A DNA stretch of 43,113 nt from Clostridiales bacterium (lineage in GTDB: Bacteria > Bacillota > Clostridia > Lachnospirales > JAQSXR01): assembly GCA_029256575.1 (NCBI GenBank), contig JAQSXR010000025.1, positions 1 to 43,113 on the forward strand, written 5' to 3'. How positions within the stretch are numbered: the first letter of the stretch is position 1; each line of letters begins with the position of its first letter. Below the pieces are notes generated by a model that saw nothing but the letters and a program-made list of their open reading frames with translations, had not been told where the DNA came from and ran no database searches. Both the position numbers and the translations under genes were made by a program. Of this stretch, positions 9,192 to 17,683 are shown piece by piece.

Positions 9192-10262
9192 TTACTTACC
9201 CTTAATTTGTTGCCACTTAGCTAAGTATAGTTCTTCCCCTTCCGTACCTAAGTATTGGAATATTTCACATTTTGCTATTGTTTCTGAACTAGGGTATGCA
9301 GCTGGATCTTCCTGAACTTCAGCATCTAACAAATCAAATGCACCAGTATTAGGTGTTGAATAACCAGAATAATCTGCGTTTAATTTTGCTACGTCTGGTC
9401 TGTATAGAAAATCTATAAATTTCTCAGCAAGTTCTTTGTTTTGAGTTGTTGTTGGAATTACAACAGCATCGAACCATATATTTGAACCTTCTTGTGGTAC
9501 TACATATTCAAGATCTGCGTTATCTTCTTTTGTTATTAAAGCTTCACCAGAGTAAATAACTGCAAGAGCAGCTTCATTACCAATCATTTTATCTCTTACT
9601 TGATCAATTACATATGCTTGAACAAGCGGTTTTTGATCTATAAGCATTTGAGTTGCTTCACTAAGTTCAGTTTCGTTTAATGTATTAATAGAGTAACCTA
9701 GGAGCTTAAGTGGTGGTACAAATACGTCTCTTACGCTGTTTTGCATTAAGATATTTCCACTGTATTTTTCATCAAATAAGATGTCCCAACTAGTAACTTC
9801 TTCATCCACCATTGTTGTGTTGTAAAGGATACCTACTGTTCCCCAGAAATAAGGAACTGAAAATCTAGGATCCATTTTTTCATCAGAAGCGCTACTATCA
9901 TCTAATTTATAAATGGTTTCATTTATTAGTGGATCTATGTACTGAGTGAAATTAGGCAAATTATCATAGTTTAATTCTTCTAACATATTTTCTTCTTGCA
10001 TTTTATTAACCATGTACTCAGATGGGAAAACAACGTCATAATTGATCGCACCTGTTTTAACTTTGGCATACATTGCCTCATTTGTTTCGTATTCATCATC
10101 TACAATTTTAACTTTGAATTCTTTTTCAAACATTTCGATAACTTCAGGGTCCATGTATTCTCCCCAGTTATAAATATAAAGTTTTTCTTTTTTACTTCCG
10201 TTACATGCTGATAGTGATAGTGCACTAACCATAGCAAGTATAACAATTAAGATTTTTTTCAT
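9192..10262 (-). CDS. potD: Spermidine/putrescine-binding lipoprotein
   Basis: This 356-residue binding protein captures polyamines outside the membrane and delivers them to PotB-PotC. It has a lipoprotein signal with the lipobox LSAC, lipidated Cys at residue 20. The mature part opens with the PotD pattern LYIYNWGEYMDPEVI. Other family segments include YDVVFPSEYMV, RFSVPYFWGTVGILYN and LAVIYSGEA. It is the last gene of the pot operon, 181 bases after potC; the gap holds tandem repeats. Polyamine specificity is inferred from the operon, not from identified ligand residues. Confidence 0.92.
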   Translation of the reverse strand: MKKILIVILAMVSALSLSACNGSKKEKLYIYNWGEYMDPEVIEMFEKEFKVKIVDDEYETNEAMYAKVKTGAINYDVVFPSEYMVNKMQEENMLEELNYDNLPNFTQYIDPLINETIYKLDDSSASDEKMDPRFSVPYFWGTVGILYNTTMVDEEVTSWDILFDEKYSGNILMQNSVRDVFVPPLKLLGYSINTLNETELSEATQMLIDQKPLVQAYVIDQVRDKMIGNEAALAVIYSGEALITKEDNADLEYVVPQEGSNIWFDAVVIPTTTQNKELAEKFIDFLYRPDVAKLNADYSGYSTPNTGAFDLLDAEVQEDPAAYPSSETIAKCEIFQYLGTEGEELYLAKWQQIKGK

Positions 10263-10277
10263 TTTATTTTTCCCTTC

Positions 10278-10440
10278 TTCTTGTTTTATATAGCAATTTT
10301 ATGGCAACCTACTTATTGTTTTGGTATTACCTTTTATGTAATATTCTTTTTGTTTTATATGGCAACTTTTTTATTGTCTTGTTATTACCTTTTATGTAAT
10401 ATTTCTTCTTGTTGTATATTGCAACCTTCTAGTTTTTTAT
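10278..10440. repeat. Imperfect tandem repeat of about 60 bp, three units
   Basis: The potC-potD gap holds three related units marked by GTTTTATAT or GTTGTATAT at 10283, 10352 and 10411, each followed by GCAA. The 20-base stretch 10326-10345 recurs exactly at 10384-10403. The first unit is about ten bases longer because it carries a second GCAA segment. The rest of the gap is the potD leader. Confidence 0.75.
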
Positions 10441-10443
10441 ATA

Positions 10444-11235
10444 TTACCCTTTTACAGCAGCTTTCTTCTCTTGTTTCTCAGATCTTTTATTTACAATCAA
10501 TAATAATACCAAGATAGTTAAGAACATGATTGAAGATAGGGCATACATTTCTGGCTTAATACCTTTTCTAACTTCTGAATATATCTTAGTAGACAATGTG
10601 TTGATACCAGCTCCTTTTACGAAGTAGGTTATTACAAAGTCATCCAATGAAAAGGTGAAGGATAATAAGAAACCAGTAATAATCCCGGGTAGTAGTTCCG
10701 GTAGCATAACTTTGAAAAATGCTTCCGTCGGAGTTGCGCCTAAGTCCAGAGCTGCCTCAAAGGTATGCTTGTTTAGCTGTCTTAGCTTTGGTAAAACATT
10801 TAAGATAACATATGGTACATTGAATATGATATGTCCGAGTAGGATTGTTATAAATCCAAGATTTATCTTAAACATGATAAAGAATAACATAAGTGATATA
10901 CCAGTTACGATTTCAGGATTAAGGATTGGTATATAAGTTGCATTCATTAGCACCATTTTAGGTAATTTTCTTGAGTTATGTATTGACATTGCAGCGACCG
11001 TACCAATAATAGTTGCAATAGTGGCTGATAAAACAGCAATTATTAAAGTGGTATAAAGTGCTGACATGATATCACTATTATGAAATAATTCTCCATACCA
11101 TTTGAATGTAAATCCGCCCCACTTAGCACGGGACTTACTAGCGTTAAAGGATAGTACAAATAAAATAGCAATCGGAGCATAGAGCAGTACGAATATGATT
11201 AGTACATAAAAACGTTCAAAGAATCTTTTTACCAT
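10444..11235 (-). CDS. potC: Spermidine/putrescine ABC permease PotC
   Basis: This 263-residue inner permease subunit has about six membrane segments. The EAA loop that docks on the ATPase is near residues 160-180 (EAALDLGATPTEAFFKVMLPELLPGI). The opening YAPIAILFVLSFNASKSRAKWGGFTFKWY is typical of PotC, with an extracytoplasmic stretch before the core. It overlaps potB by seven bases, so the two permeases are probably translationally coupled. It ends in lysine-rich residues (KRSEKQEKKAAVKG). Confidence 0.93.
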   Translation of the reverse strand: MVKRFFERFYVLIIFVLLYAPIAILFVLSFNASKSRAKWGGFTFKWYGELFHNSDIMSALYTTLIIAVLSATIATIIGTVAAMSIHNSRKLPKMVLMNATYIPILNPEIVTGISLMLFFIMFKINLGFITILLGHIIFNVPYVILNVLPKLRQLNKHTFEAALDLGATPTEAFFKVMLPELLPGIITGFLLSFTFSLDDFVITYFVKGAGINTLSTKIYSEVRKGIKPEMYALSSIMFLTILVLLLIVNKRSEKQEKKAAVKG

Positions 11236-12053
11236 AATCCTGCACCCTCCCCATCTTTATCAAATTTAGATATAATAGCCATACTAAAAAGAATAATGAC
11301 CATTAGTACCAACGATAATCCAGAACCTGTGTGCCAGTTAGAAGCAAAGGTGAATTCTTGTTCGATTATATTTCCGATTAATTGAATTTTTCCACCACCA
11401 AGAATATCTGATATAACAAAAGTAGTAATCGCTGGGACAAAAACCATTGTGATACCACTAATTACTCCAGGTAAGCTAAGTGGGAAAATAATTTTTCTAA
11501 AAGTAACAAATTTATTAGCTCCTAAATCGCTGGATGCTTGTATAAGAGAATCATCTATTTTAATTAAAACATTATATATAGGTAAAACCATAAATGGTAA
11601 GAAGTTATACACCATACCAAGGACTACCGCAAAAGGTGTATTCACCAACTGTTGTTTCGGTATTCCAAAGAATTGAAGAATTGTATTAATGACACCATTT
11701 CCCTCTAATAGATTTAACCAAGCATATGTTCTTAATAGAAAGTTCATCCACATAGGTAAAATCATAAAGAATACTAACAAAGTCTTTTTACCATTTCCAC
11801 TTTTCGCAAGAATTAGTGCTAGTGGATATGCGAGGATGAGGCAGATAACAGTACATAATAAGGACAAGCGAGCTGATAAGAGAAAAGCCTTCCAATATAA
11901 CGGATCAGAGATTTTCTTTATGTTATCAAGTGTAAATACAATTCCATCAGGAGTCTGAGCAGTAAACCCATAATATATAACAAGTGCAAGAGGGAGTATG
12001 GTAAAGATTAAGATCCATATAATATATGGACTTGCGAGCAGCTTCTTATTCAT
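11229..12053 (-). CDS. potB: Spermidine/putrescine ABC permease PotB
   Basis: This 274-residue permease subunit pairs with PotC. It has about six membrane segments and the EAA-type loop [26 protein letters not shown] near residues 172-197. [23 protein letters not shown] is a family segment. It overlaps the 3' end of potA by eight bases and the 5' end of potC by seven, a tightly packed operon. Confidence 0.93.
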   Translation of the reverse strand: MNKKLLASPYIIWILIFTILPLALVIYYGFTAQTPDGIVFTLDNIKKISDPLYWKAFLLSARLSLLCTVICLILAYPLALILAKSGNGKKTLLVFFMILPMWMNFLLRTYAWLNLLEGNGVINTILQFFGIPKQQLVNTPFAVVLGMVYNFLPFMVLPIYNVLIKIDDSLIQASSDLGANKFVTFRKIIFPLSLPGVISGITMVFVPAITTFVISDILGGGKIQLIGNIIEQEFTFASNWHTGSGLSLVLMVIILFSMAIISKFDKDGEGAGLW

Positions 12054-13122
12054 CTAGCATCACCGCCTCTGCATCTTCCCCTTTCGGTTTATACATAATT
12101 TGAATATCAAATGGTTTTACGTTAATACCAACTTCTGTACCAGTTTGTGATAATTTAGTGCTATGTATAAGCCATTCAACTCCAAAGCTATCAACGGTCA
12201 TTTCATAATGGACCCCTTTAAAAATAGCAGAAGTTACAGTGCCTGTCGTAATGCCATCAGTTGGATCTACGAGATTAACATCCTCTGGCCTTATAACTAC
12301 GTCTACTGGAGTATTTATACCAAAGTTTTTATCGACACAAGGATATTTTACTCCGAAAATCTCAACTAGCTCATCTTGAAGCATAGTAGCATCAAATAAA
12401 TTACTTTCACCGATAAAGTCTGCAACAAAAGCATTCTTAGGTTCATTATAGATATCTTCTGGTGTACCGATTTGTTGGATTTTCCCTTTGTTCATAACGA
12501 CTATGGTATCCGACATGGTTAAAGCTTCTTCTTGGTCATGCGTTACATAGATAAAAGTAATTCCAAGTTCGCGTTGTAATCTTTTTAGCTCATATTGCAT
12601 ATCTTGACGTAATTTCAAATCTAGAGCACCTAATGGTTCATCAAGTAGTAAAACCCTTGGTTCATTAACAATTGCTCTAGCTATAGCAATACGTTGTTGT
12701 TGACCACCGCTTAACGAGTTGATACTTCTTTTTTCAAAACCTTCAAGGTTAACAAGCTTTAGTGCATATTTAACTTTATCTTTTATAAATTGTTTATCCA
12801 TTTTTTTAACTTTTAACCCAAATGCAATATTTTCTTCAATATTCATATGTGGGAAAAGAGAATATTTTTGGAAAACAGTATTTAATTGCCTTTTATGAGG
12901 AGGTATTGTAGAAATATCTTTGCCTTCAAATATTACTTTACCTGAATCAGCATTTTCAAATCCACCGATAATTCTTAAAGTAGTCGTCTTACCGCATCCA
13001 CTTGGACCAAGCAATGTTAGGAATTCATTCTTTCTTATATATAGATTGAAATTATCAAGGACTATATTACCATCGTATGATTTTGATATCCCCATCAAGT
13101 CTATTATTTTTTCTTCTGCCAT
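12046..13122 (-). CDS. potA: Spermidine/putrescine ABC ATPase PotA
   Basis: This 358-residue ATPase drives polyamine import. Walker A is [10 protein letters not shown] near residues 38-47, the signature is LSGGQQQRI, Walker B is [16 protein letters not shown], and the H-loop is VTHDQEEAL. After residue about 240 comes the C-terminal TOBE-type regulatory domain found in importer ATPases. The GGAGG site is clear on the minus strand. It is the second gene of the operon, 33 bases after the regulator gene. Confidence 0.94.
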   Translation of the reverse strand: MAEEKIIDLMGISKSYDGNIVLDNFNLYIRKNEFLTLLGPSGCGKTTTLRIIGGFENADSGKVIFEGKDISTIPPHKRQLNTVFQKYSLFPHMNIEENIAFGLKVKKMDKQFIKDKVKYALKLVNLEGFEKRSINSLSGGQQQRIAIARAIVNEPRVLLLDEPLGALDLKLRQDMQYELKRLQRELGITFIYVTHDQEEALTMSDTIVVMNKGKIQQIGTPEDIYNEPKNAFVADFIGESNLFDATMLQDELVEIFGVKYPCVDKNFGINTPVDVVIRPEDVNLVDPTDGITTGTVTSAIFKGVHYEMTVDSFGVEWLIHSTKLSQTGTEVGINVKPFDIQIMYKPKGEDAEAVMLDE

Positions 13123-13155
13123 AAAAATACCTCCATAATAAGTTTGTTATATATA

Positions 13156-13695
13156 TTAAAAACTAGGTGGTGAACTTACCCAAAGAATAGAAGAAGCTGA
13201 TTGGCTACTATTTACAATATAATGGGTCTTATTCGGAACGTAGTAAAAAGATTCACCTTTGCGTACTTTATGTTTTACATTGCCAATGTGTATCGTAATT
13301 GTGCCATTCAGAACATATCCGAACTCCTCACCTTCGTGTGGATTATCTGGCCAAGTTGAACCACCAGTTTCGAGGTTAAGCAAGATTGGCTCCATTTCGT
13401 TTTTTTGTGCATTTGGAATTATCCATTGAATTTCATTCTTAAGTTCATTGTCTTGCTTAATAAAGTAATCTGTTTTCTTAAATACAACCTGTTTATCATC
13501 AAAGTCACTAAAAAATGCCTTTAAATTTGTTCCAAGACATTGCAAAATATCGACAAGAGTTGATATAGAAGGAGAAGTCAAGTCTCGTTCAAGCTGCGAT
13601 ATAAATCCCTTAGACAACTCTGCTCTGTCTGCAAGTTCCTCTTGAGTTAAGTTTTTCTGAACTCTGAGATGCTTTATTTTCTCACCAATTTTCAT
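13156..13695 (-). CDS. XRE-cupin regulator, PuuR-like
   Basis: This 179-residue DNA-binding regulator has two domains. Residues about 5-60 form the XRE helix-turn-helix (LTQEELADRAELSKGFISQLER). Residues about 105-175 form a cupin barrel (GEEFGYVLNGTITIHIG, then GESFYYVPNKTHYIVN). This architecture is that of PuuR-type regulators, which sense polyamines or related small molecules. Being first in the pot operon, it probably autoregulates uptake. Whether it represses or activates is not visible. Confidence 0.88.
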   Translation of the reverse strand: MKIGEKIKHLRVQKNLTQEELADRAELSKGFISQLERDLTSPSISTLVDILQCLGTNLKAFFSDFDDKQVVFKKTDYFIKQDNELKNEIQWIIPNAQKNEMEPILLNLETGGSTWPDNPHEGEEFGYVLNGTITIHIGNVKHKVRKGESFYYVPNKTHYIVNSSQSASSILWVSSPPSF

Positions 13696-13747
13696 GTTGC
13701 ATTCACCACTCTTTCAAATAAAGGTTATTGTTCGTTGTTGACCTCTA

Positions 13748-13776
13748 CTAAACTAAAAGTTTAGGGAAAGTAAACT
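13748..13776 (-). promoter_or_regulatory. Candidate operator of the pot operon
   Basis: CTAAACT-AAA-AGTTTAG (13748-13764) is a perfect 7-bp-arm palindrome. A further TAAACT (13771-13776) forms a second inverted pair with AGTTTA. The sites lie just downstream of the predicted start of transcription, a position suited to autorepression by the XRE regulator. Confidence 0.5.
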
Positions 13777-13786
13777 AATAAAAATT

Positions 13787-13814
13787 ATTATACACCAAAA
13801 AAAAATGCTGTCAA
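13787..13814 (-). promoter_or_regulatory. Promoter of the puuR-potABCD operon
   Basis: On the minus strand, TTGACA (13814-13809), a 16-base T-rich spacer and TATAAT (13792-13787) match the sigma-A consensus fully. Transcription should begin near 13780. Confidence 0.75.
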
Positions 13815-13830
13815 TATATAATTACCAAAA

Positions 13831-13956
13831 TGATACATTGGGGACGGTTCTTTTTGTATCACTTTGATACAATGTTCTTGTGTTTTTTTAAATAAAGAAT
13901 AAGGACCGTCCCCATTGTATCAAAGTGATACAAAAAGAACCGTCCCCAATGTATCA
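13831..13956. repeat. Palindromic GGGGACGG repeat element
   Basis: Arms 13831-13874 and 13913-13956 are perfect 44-bp reverse complements with a 38-base loop. Each arm contains GGGGACGGTTC and an internal GTATCA-CTT-TGATAC palindrome. The element resembles the paired REP-type (REPIN-like) sequences of other bacteria. No transposase gene lies nearby. Confidence 0.85.
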
Positions 13957-13995
13957 CTAAAGTCTTACAATATCCTTCGATAGATTTTTGTATGT

Positions 13996-14053
13996 AAGGA
14001 CCGTCCCCGTTGTATCACTTTGATACAAAAAGAACCGTCCCCAATGTATCACT
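13996..14053. repeat. Single-arm copy of the GGGGACGG repeat
   Basis: This 58-base stretch repeats 13901-13958 in direct orientation 95 bases away, with only a few differences in the central palindrome. It ends at the -35 box of the next gene. Confidence 0.85.
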
Positions 14054-14081
14054 TGACAATTTTATACATGTGTGTTACAAC
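14053..14081 (+). promoter_or_regulatory. Promoter giving a leaderless gntR transcript
   Basis: TTGACA (14053-14058), a 17-base spacer and TACAAC (14076-14081) with an upstream TGT (14073-14075, extended -10 form) place the transcription start near 14088, which is the A of the ATG. No Shine-Dalgarno sequence precedes that ATG. Confidence 0.6.
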
Positions 14082-14087
14082 TGTATT

Positions 14088-14507
14088 ATGACAAATAGTA
14101 CAGTTAGTATTGATAAGCAATCAAGAATTCCGGTTTATGAACAGGTAGTTGAGAAGTTGGAAAAGTTAGTTTTGACAAATATTTTACAGGCGAATGAGCA
14201 ACTTCCTTCTGTTAGAACATGGTCGGCAGAGTTAGGAATTAATCCAAATACTTTGCAAAAAGCTTACTTATATTTGGACACAAAGGGAATTACTTATTCT
14301 GTTCCTGGTGTTGGTAGGTTTATATCAGAAACGGCGAAGTCAGTTATTGAGTCCAATAAGGGCAAGCAACTTGGAGAGTTATACGAGATAACAGCTAATC
14401 TTGCATTAGCGGGAATTTTAAAAGAAAAGGTTTATGAAACCATAGATGATGCGTATGCACATGTCGAACAAAATAAATTAAATATCAAGAAGGGAAATAA
14501 AATATGA
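14088..14507 (+). CDS. GntR-family regulator, YtrA type
   Basis: This 139-residue protein has a winged-helix GntR domain (residues about 8-75: SRIPVYEQVVEKLEKLV, then QLPSVRTWSAELGINPNTLQKAYLYLD) and only a short C-terminal helical part. That is the YtrA subfamily, which controls adjacent ABC transporter genes. An upstream TTG at 14010 would extend the protein, but it lies in a repeat; ATG 14088 matches the family start. The gene overlaps the ATPase gene by four bases (ATGA), so the two are translationally coupled. It probably represses its own operon. Confidence 0.88.
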   Translation: MTNSTVSIDKQSRIPVYEQVVEKLEKLVLTNILQANEQLPSVRTWSAELGINPNTLQKAYLYLDTKGITYSVPGVGRFISETAKSVIESNKGKQLGELYEITANLALAGILKEKVYETIDDAYAHVEQNKLNIKKGNKI

Positions 14508-15403
14508 TTAAAGCAGAAAATGTTACAAAAAGATTTGAAAATTTTACTGCACTCGATAATCTTTCTTGTATTATACCAAAAGGTTGTATTTATGGGTTGG
14601 TAGGATCCAATGGTGCAGGAAAGTCTACCTTTTTAAGATTAATTGCCGGAATCTATAAGCCGGAAGATGGTAATATTACGATTGAAGATGCTACCGTTTA
14701 TGAAAATGAACTTGCTAAGAATAAAATTATATTTATACCAGACGAACTTTATTTTTTGCCTCAGTCAAATTTAAAAAGAATGGCAAAGTTGTATAGCTCT
14801 ATGTATGAAAATTTTAGCTATGAACGTTTTCATAATCTTTGTGAAACGTTTAAATTAAGTAAAAAAAATAATTTTAATACTTTTTCAAAGGGAATGAAGC
14901 GTCAAGCGGCCATAATATTAGGGCTTTCCGCTATGCCAGAGTACATCTTCTTGGATGAAACGTTTGATGGGTTAGATCCAGTGGTTCGTAACTTAGTTAA
15001 AACGATTCTTTATAGTGATGTATTGGAAAGAAATTCAACTGCAATCATTACTTCACATAGCTTGAGAGAACTTGAAGATACTTGTGACCAATTAGCGCTT
15101 TTGCATAAAGGCGGAATTGTTTTTGAGAGTGATGTTCAAAATCTCAAAACAAATCTATTTAAGATTCAGCTAGCGTTTAATGATGAATATGATAAGAGTA
15201 AGTTTAATGAGTTAGACATTTTAAGTTTTAATAAAAAAGGGAAAGTATCTAATTTTATCGTTAGAGGGGACCGCGAGGCAACGTATACTAAATTAAATGA
15301 TATGGAACCGATATTATTAGAGATTTTACCGTTGTCACTTGAGGAAGTATTTATATATGAAATGGAAGCGCTTGGTTATGCTTTCAACGAAATTTTGATG
15401 TAG
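14504..15403 (+). CDS. ABC transporter ATPase, YtrB-like
   Basis: This 299-residue ATPase pairs with the permease encoded next. Walker A is GSNGAGKS (residues 34-41) and Walker B is YIFLDETFDGLDP. The signature is FSKGMKRQ in place of LSGGQ, a form common in export or resistance ATPases of this group. The H-loop is ITSHSLRELED. The last 80 residues form a variable domain. The operon resembles the ytr and bcr-type systems that answer cell-wall antibiotics; the substrate here is unknown. Confidence 0.88.
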   Translation: MIKAENVTKRFENFTALDNLSCIIPKGCIYGLVGSNGAGKSTFLRLIAGIYKPEDGNITIEDATVYENELAKNKIIFIPDELYFLPQSNLKRMAKLYSSMYENFSYERFHNLCETFKLSKKNNFNTFSKGMKRQAAIILGLSAMPEYIFLDETFDGLDPVVRNLVKTILYSDVLERNSTAIITSHSLRELEDTCDQLALLHKGGIVFESDVQNLKTNLFKIQLAFNDEYDKSKFNELDILSFNKKGKVSNFIVRGDREATYTKLNDMEPILLEILPLSLEEVFIYEMEALGYAFNEILM

Positions 15404-15415
15404 GGAGGAATAACA

Positions 15416-17596
15416 ATGAAGAAATTATTCTCTAAAAAATTATATTTAGAAGCGTTACGACAATTAAGATTGCCTGGAATTGCATCATTTGCAACAGTAT
15501 TTTTAATCTCACTTCTTTTTCCACTAGGATATATTATTAATAAACATAGCTATCTTGATTATCAAGTGGTTATAGATGCAGGTCAATTAACTCCATTGCT
15601 TATTGTATATATGTTTGGAGCACCAATATTACTTACAGTATTACTATTTTATTTTATGAATAAGAGAAATGCATCGGACTTTTATCATTCGCTACCACAT
15701 AGCAGGATAAGTATTTTTATTAGTTTTATCGCAGCTATCTTAACTGTATTATATGCAACTATAATTGTTACTGCAGTAAGTTGTGGAATTCTATTCCTTT
15801 TTGCAGATGTGAGTTTTAATGCAATATCAATTGTATATGTAATCTTTACAATTATGGCTGGTTCAACGTTGGTTGTTGGAGCAACAGCGATAGGTATGTG
15901 CCTAACAGGAACTTTTATATCTAACTTATCAGTAACAGTAATAGCACTTTTCTTACCGAGAGTTTTATTGGTTGCCCTTACGGTGATAACTGCTGAGATT
16001 GTAAGAATAGTTCCAGTTATAGAGATGGGAGTATTAGGAAATGTAGCATATAATATTCCATCTAATATAATTATGGGTGCATTTGTAAATAATTCATTTT
16101 CATTTGATCGTGCCTTAACTTTTATAGGAGGAATAATATACACTTTCGTGTTGGCAATTGTTTATATTGCCATAGGATGTTTGTTGTTCAATAAACGTAA
16201 AAGTGAAACGGCAGAGAAAAGTTCACCTTCAAAATTGTTACAACATGCATATAGATGCTTAGTTACGTTGCCTTTTACGCTAATTATCACAGGCACTATG
16301 CTAATGTCATCGAATCCGTTTGGAATGTTTCGAGATAATACAATGGAGTACATTACGTTATTTGTAATATGTTTACTTGTATATTACTTATTTGAGATTA
16401 TTACGACAAGGAAATTTTCAAATGTAATTAAGGCGACACCAGTGCTATTGGTATTAGTTGGTTTGAATATCATATTTGCTTTATCCGTATTTGTAAGTAA
16501 AACAGTGATTTATTCCTACTCTCCTGATGCTGGTGAGATTGAATGGGTTTCAATGGAGAATTTATCTGATTATTACTATTATAATTACGACGCCACGGAA
16601 ATATTTACAACGAATCAATATAGCAGTTTAATGCTTGAAGGTTTACAGATAGACGATCCCGCTGTAATAGAAATCGTTGCAGAGTCACTGAATCAATCGA
16701 TTGATAAAGCAAAGAGACTGGAAAAAGATAAAGAGTATATTAATATGAACACAAGTACACCTTATATTATACCGTTTAAGCTAAAATCATCAGGTAGCTT
16801 TGAACGAAATCGAATATTATCCTTAACAACAAAGCAATATAATGATTTATACAAAGCACTAAAGTTAAATGAAAAATTCATAAAAGTGACCACAGATTTA
16901 CCAGATGAGAAATATATTACAGGTAAGTATGTTAATTTCGGTGATCATTCTAATATATTTATAGATGGATTTGGAAACTCGGTTGAAATAATTAAAGATA
17001 AAGATGAATTATATAATATATTTAAAGAAGAATTCAAAACGCTTACAGTAGATGAAAAATTCTCAATTATAAATTCTGAATATTTTACCGAGAGTGGGCT
17101 AGAAGATTCAATAAAATATTATAATACTGCCTTGGTTAACCTTGTATTCCAAGGAAATGTTGGAGCTGATAATTTTTACGTTAATTGTCGTATTAATCAA
17201 CTTACACCAAAATCATATGAGTATGTATTGAATAAGGTAAATAAAGTAGCCGGAGATGAAGCCATCCAACTACTGAATTCTCCAATAGAAGCTATTAATG
17301 AAATTAGTTTTAATATTAGATCGGAATATAGAATGGGTATTGGAGATTTAAATATAAATGGAACTATATTTAAAGATGAAAGTAATAATCCATTAGTTTA
17401 CTCGAAAGATGAGATACAGGAGATATTCAGTATAATCTTAAATGCGAGCAAGAGGAAGTTAGATATAACAAAACCGGTTTGTTCCTTTAAATATAATAGT
17501 AATTTTTCTGGAAATCAAGGTGGGATAATATATATAAGTTTAACTGAGGAAGAATTTTCAAGACTGAATGAAATGCGATATCCACGTAGTTTTTAA
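15416..17596 (+). CDS. ABC transporter permease, large, unassigned substrate
   Basis: This 726-residue membrane protein lies 12 bases after the ATPase gene and forms the transport subunit. Membrane segments occur near residues 22-42, 61-82, 98-175 (several), 238-260, 288-310, 322-340 and 350-370. From about residue 375 to the end the protein is soluble and probably faces outward; it is rich in Asp, Tyr and Asn and has no domain I recognise. A long extracytoplasmic domain on one end is unlike simple ABC-2 permeases and could bind a peptide or antibiotic. GGAGG precedes the ATG. Confidence 0.75.
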   Translation: MKKLFSKKLYLEALRQLRLPGIASFATVFLISLLFPLGYIINKHSYLDYQVVIDAGQLTPLLIVYMFGAPILLTVLLFYFMNKRNASDFYHSLPHSRISIFISFIAAILTVLYATIIVTAVSCGILFLFADVSFNAISIVYVIFTIMAGSTLVVGATAIGMCLTGTFISNLSVTVIALFLPRVLLVALTVITAEIVRIVPVIEMGVLGNVAYNIPSNIIMGAFVNNSFSFDRALTFIGGIIYTFVLAIVYIAIGCLLFNKRKSETAEKSSPSKLLQHAYRCLVTLPFTLIITGTMLMSSNPFGMFRDNTMEYITLFVICLLVYYLFEIITTRKFSNVIKATPVLLVLVGLNIIFALSVFVSKTVIYSYSPDAGEIEWVSMENLSDYYYYNYDATEIFTTNQYSSLMLEGLQIDDPAVIEIVAESLNQSIDKAKRLEKDKEYINMNTSTPYIIPFKLKSSGSFERNRILSLTTKQYNDLYKALKLNEKFIKVTTDLPDEKYITGKYVNFGDHSNIFIDGFGNSVEIIKDKDELYNIFKEEFKTLTVDEKFSIINSEYFTESGLEDSIKYYNTALVNLVFQGNVGADNFYVNCRINQLTPKSYEYVLNKVNKVAGDEAIQLLNSPIEAINEISFNIRSEYRMGIGDLNINGTIFKDESNNPLVYSKDEIQEIFSIILNASKRKLDITKPVCSFKYNSNFSGNQGGIIYISLTEEEFSRLNEMRYPRSF

Positions 17597-17605
17597 ATAG
17601 AAATA

Positions 17606-17646
17606 AAAAATACAGCTGTATGATTATTCATACAGCTGTATTTTTA
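17606..17646. terminator. Bidirectional terminator
   Basis: Thirteen-bp arms 17611-17623 and 17628-17640, each flanked by an A or T run, close both the ABC operon and the converging membrane-protein gene. Confidence 0.88.
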
Positions 17647-17683
17647 TGAAATACGAAAGAGCTTGTGGTGTTATGTAAGAATA

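Noticed and set aside
14010-14087. TTG start giving the GntR regulator 26 extra residues
   Set aside because: The extension is translated repeat DNA, lacks a ribosome site, and the family start matches ATG 14088.
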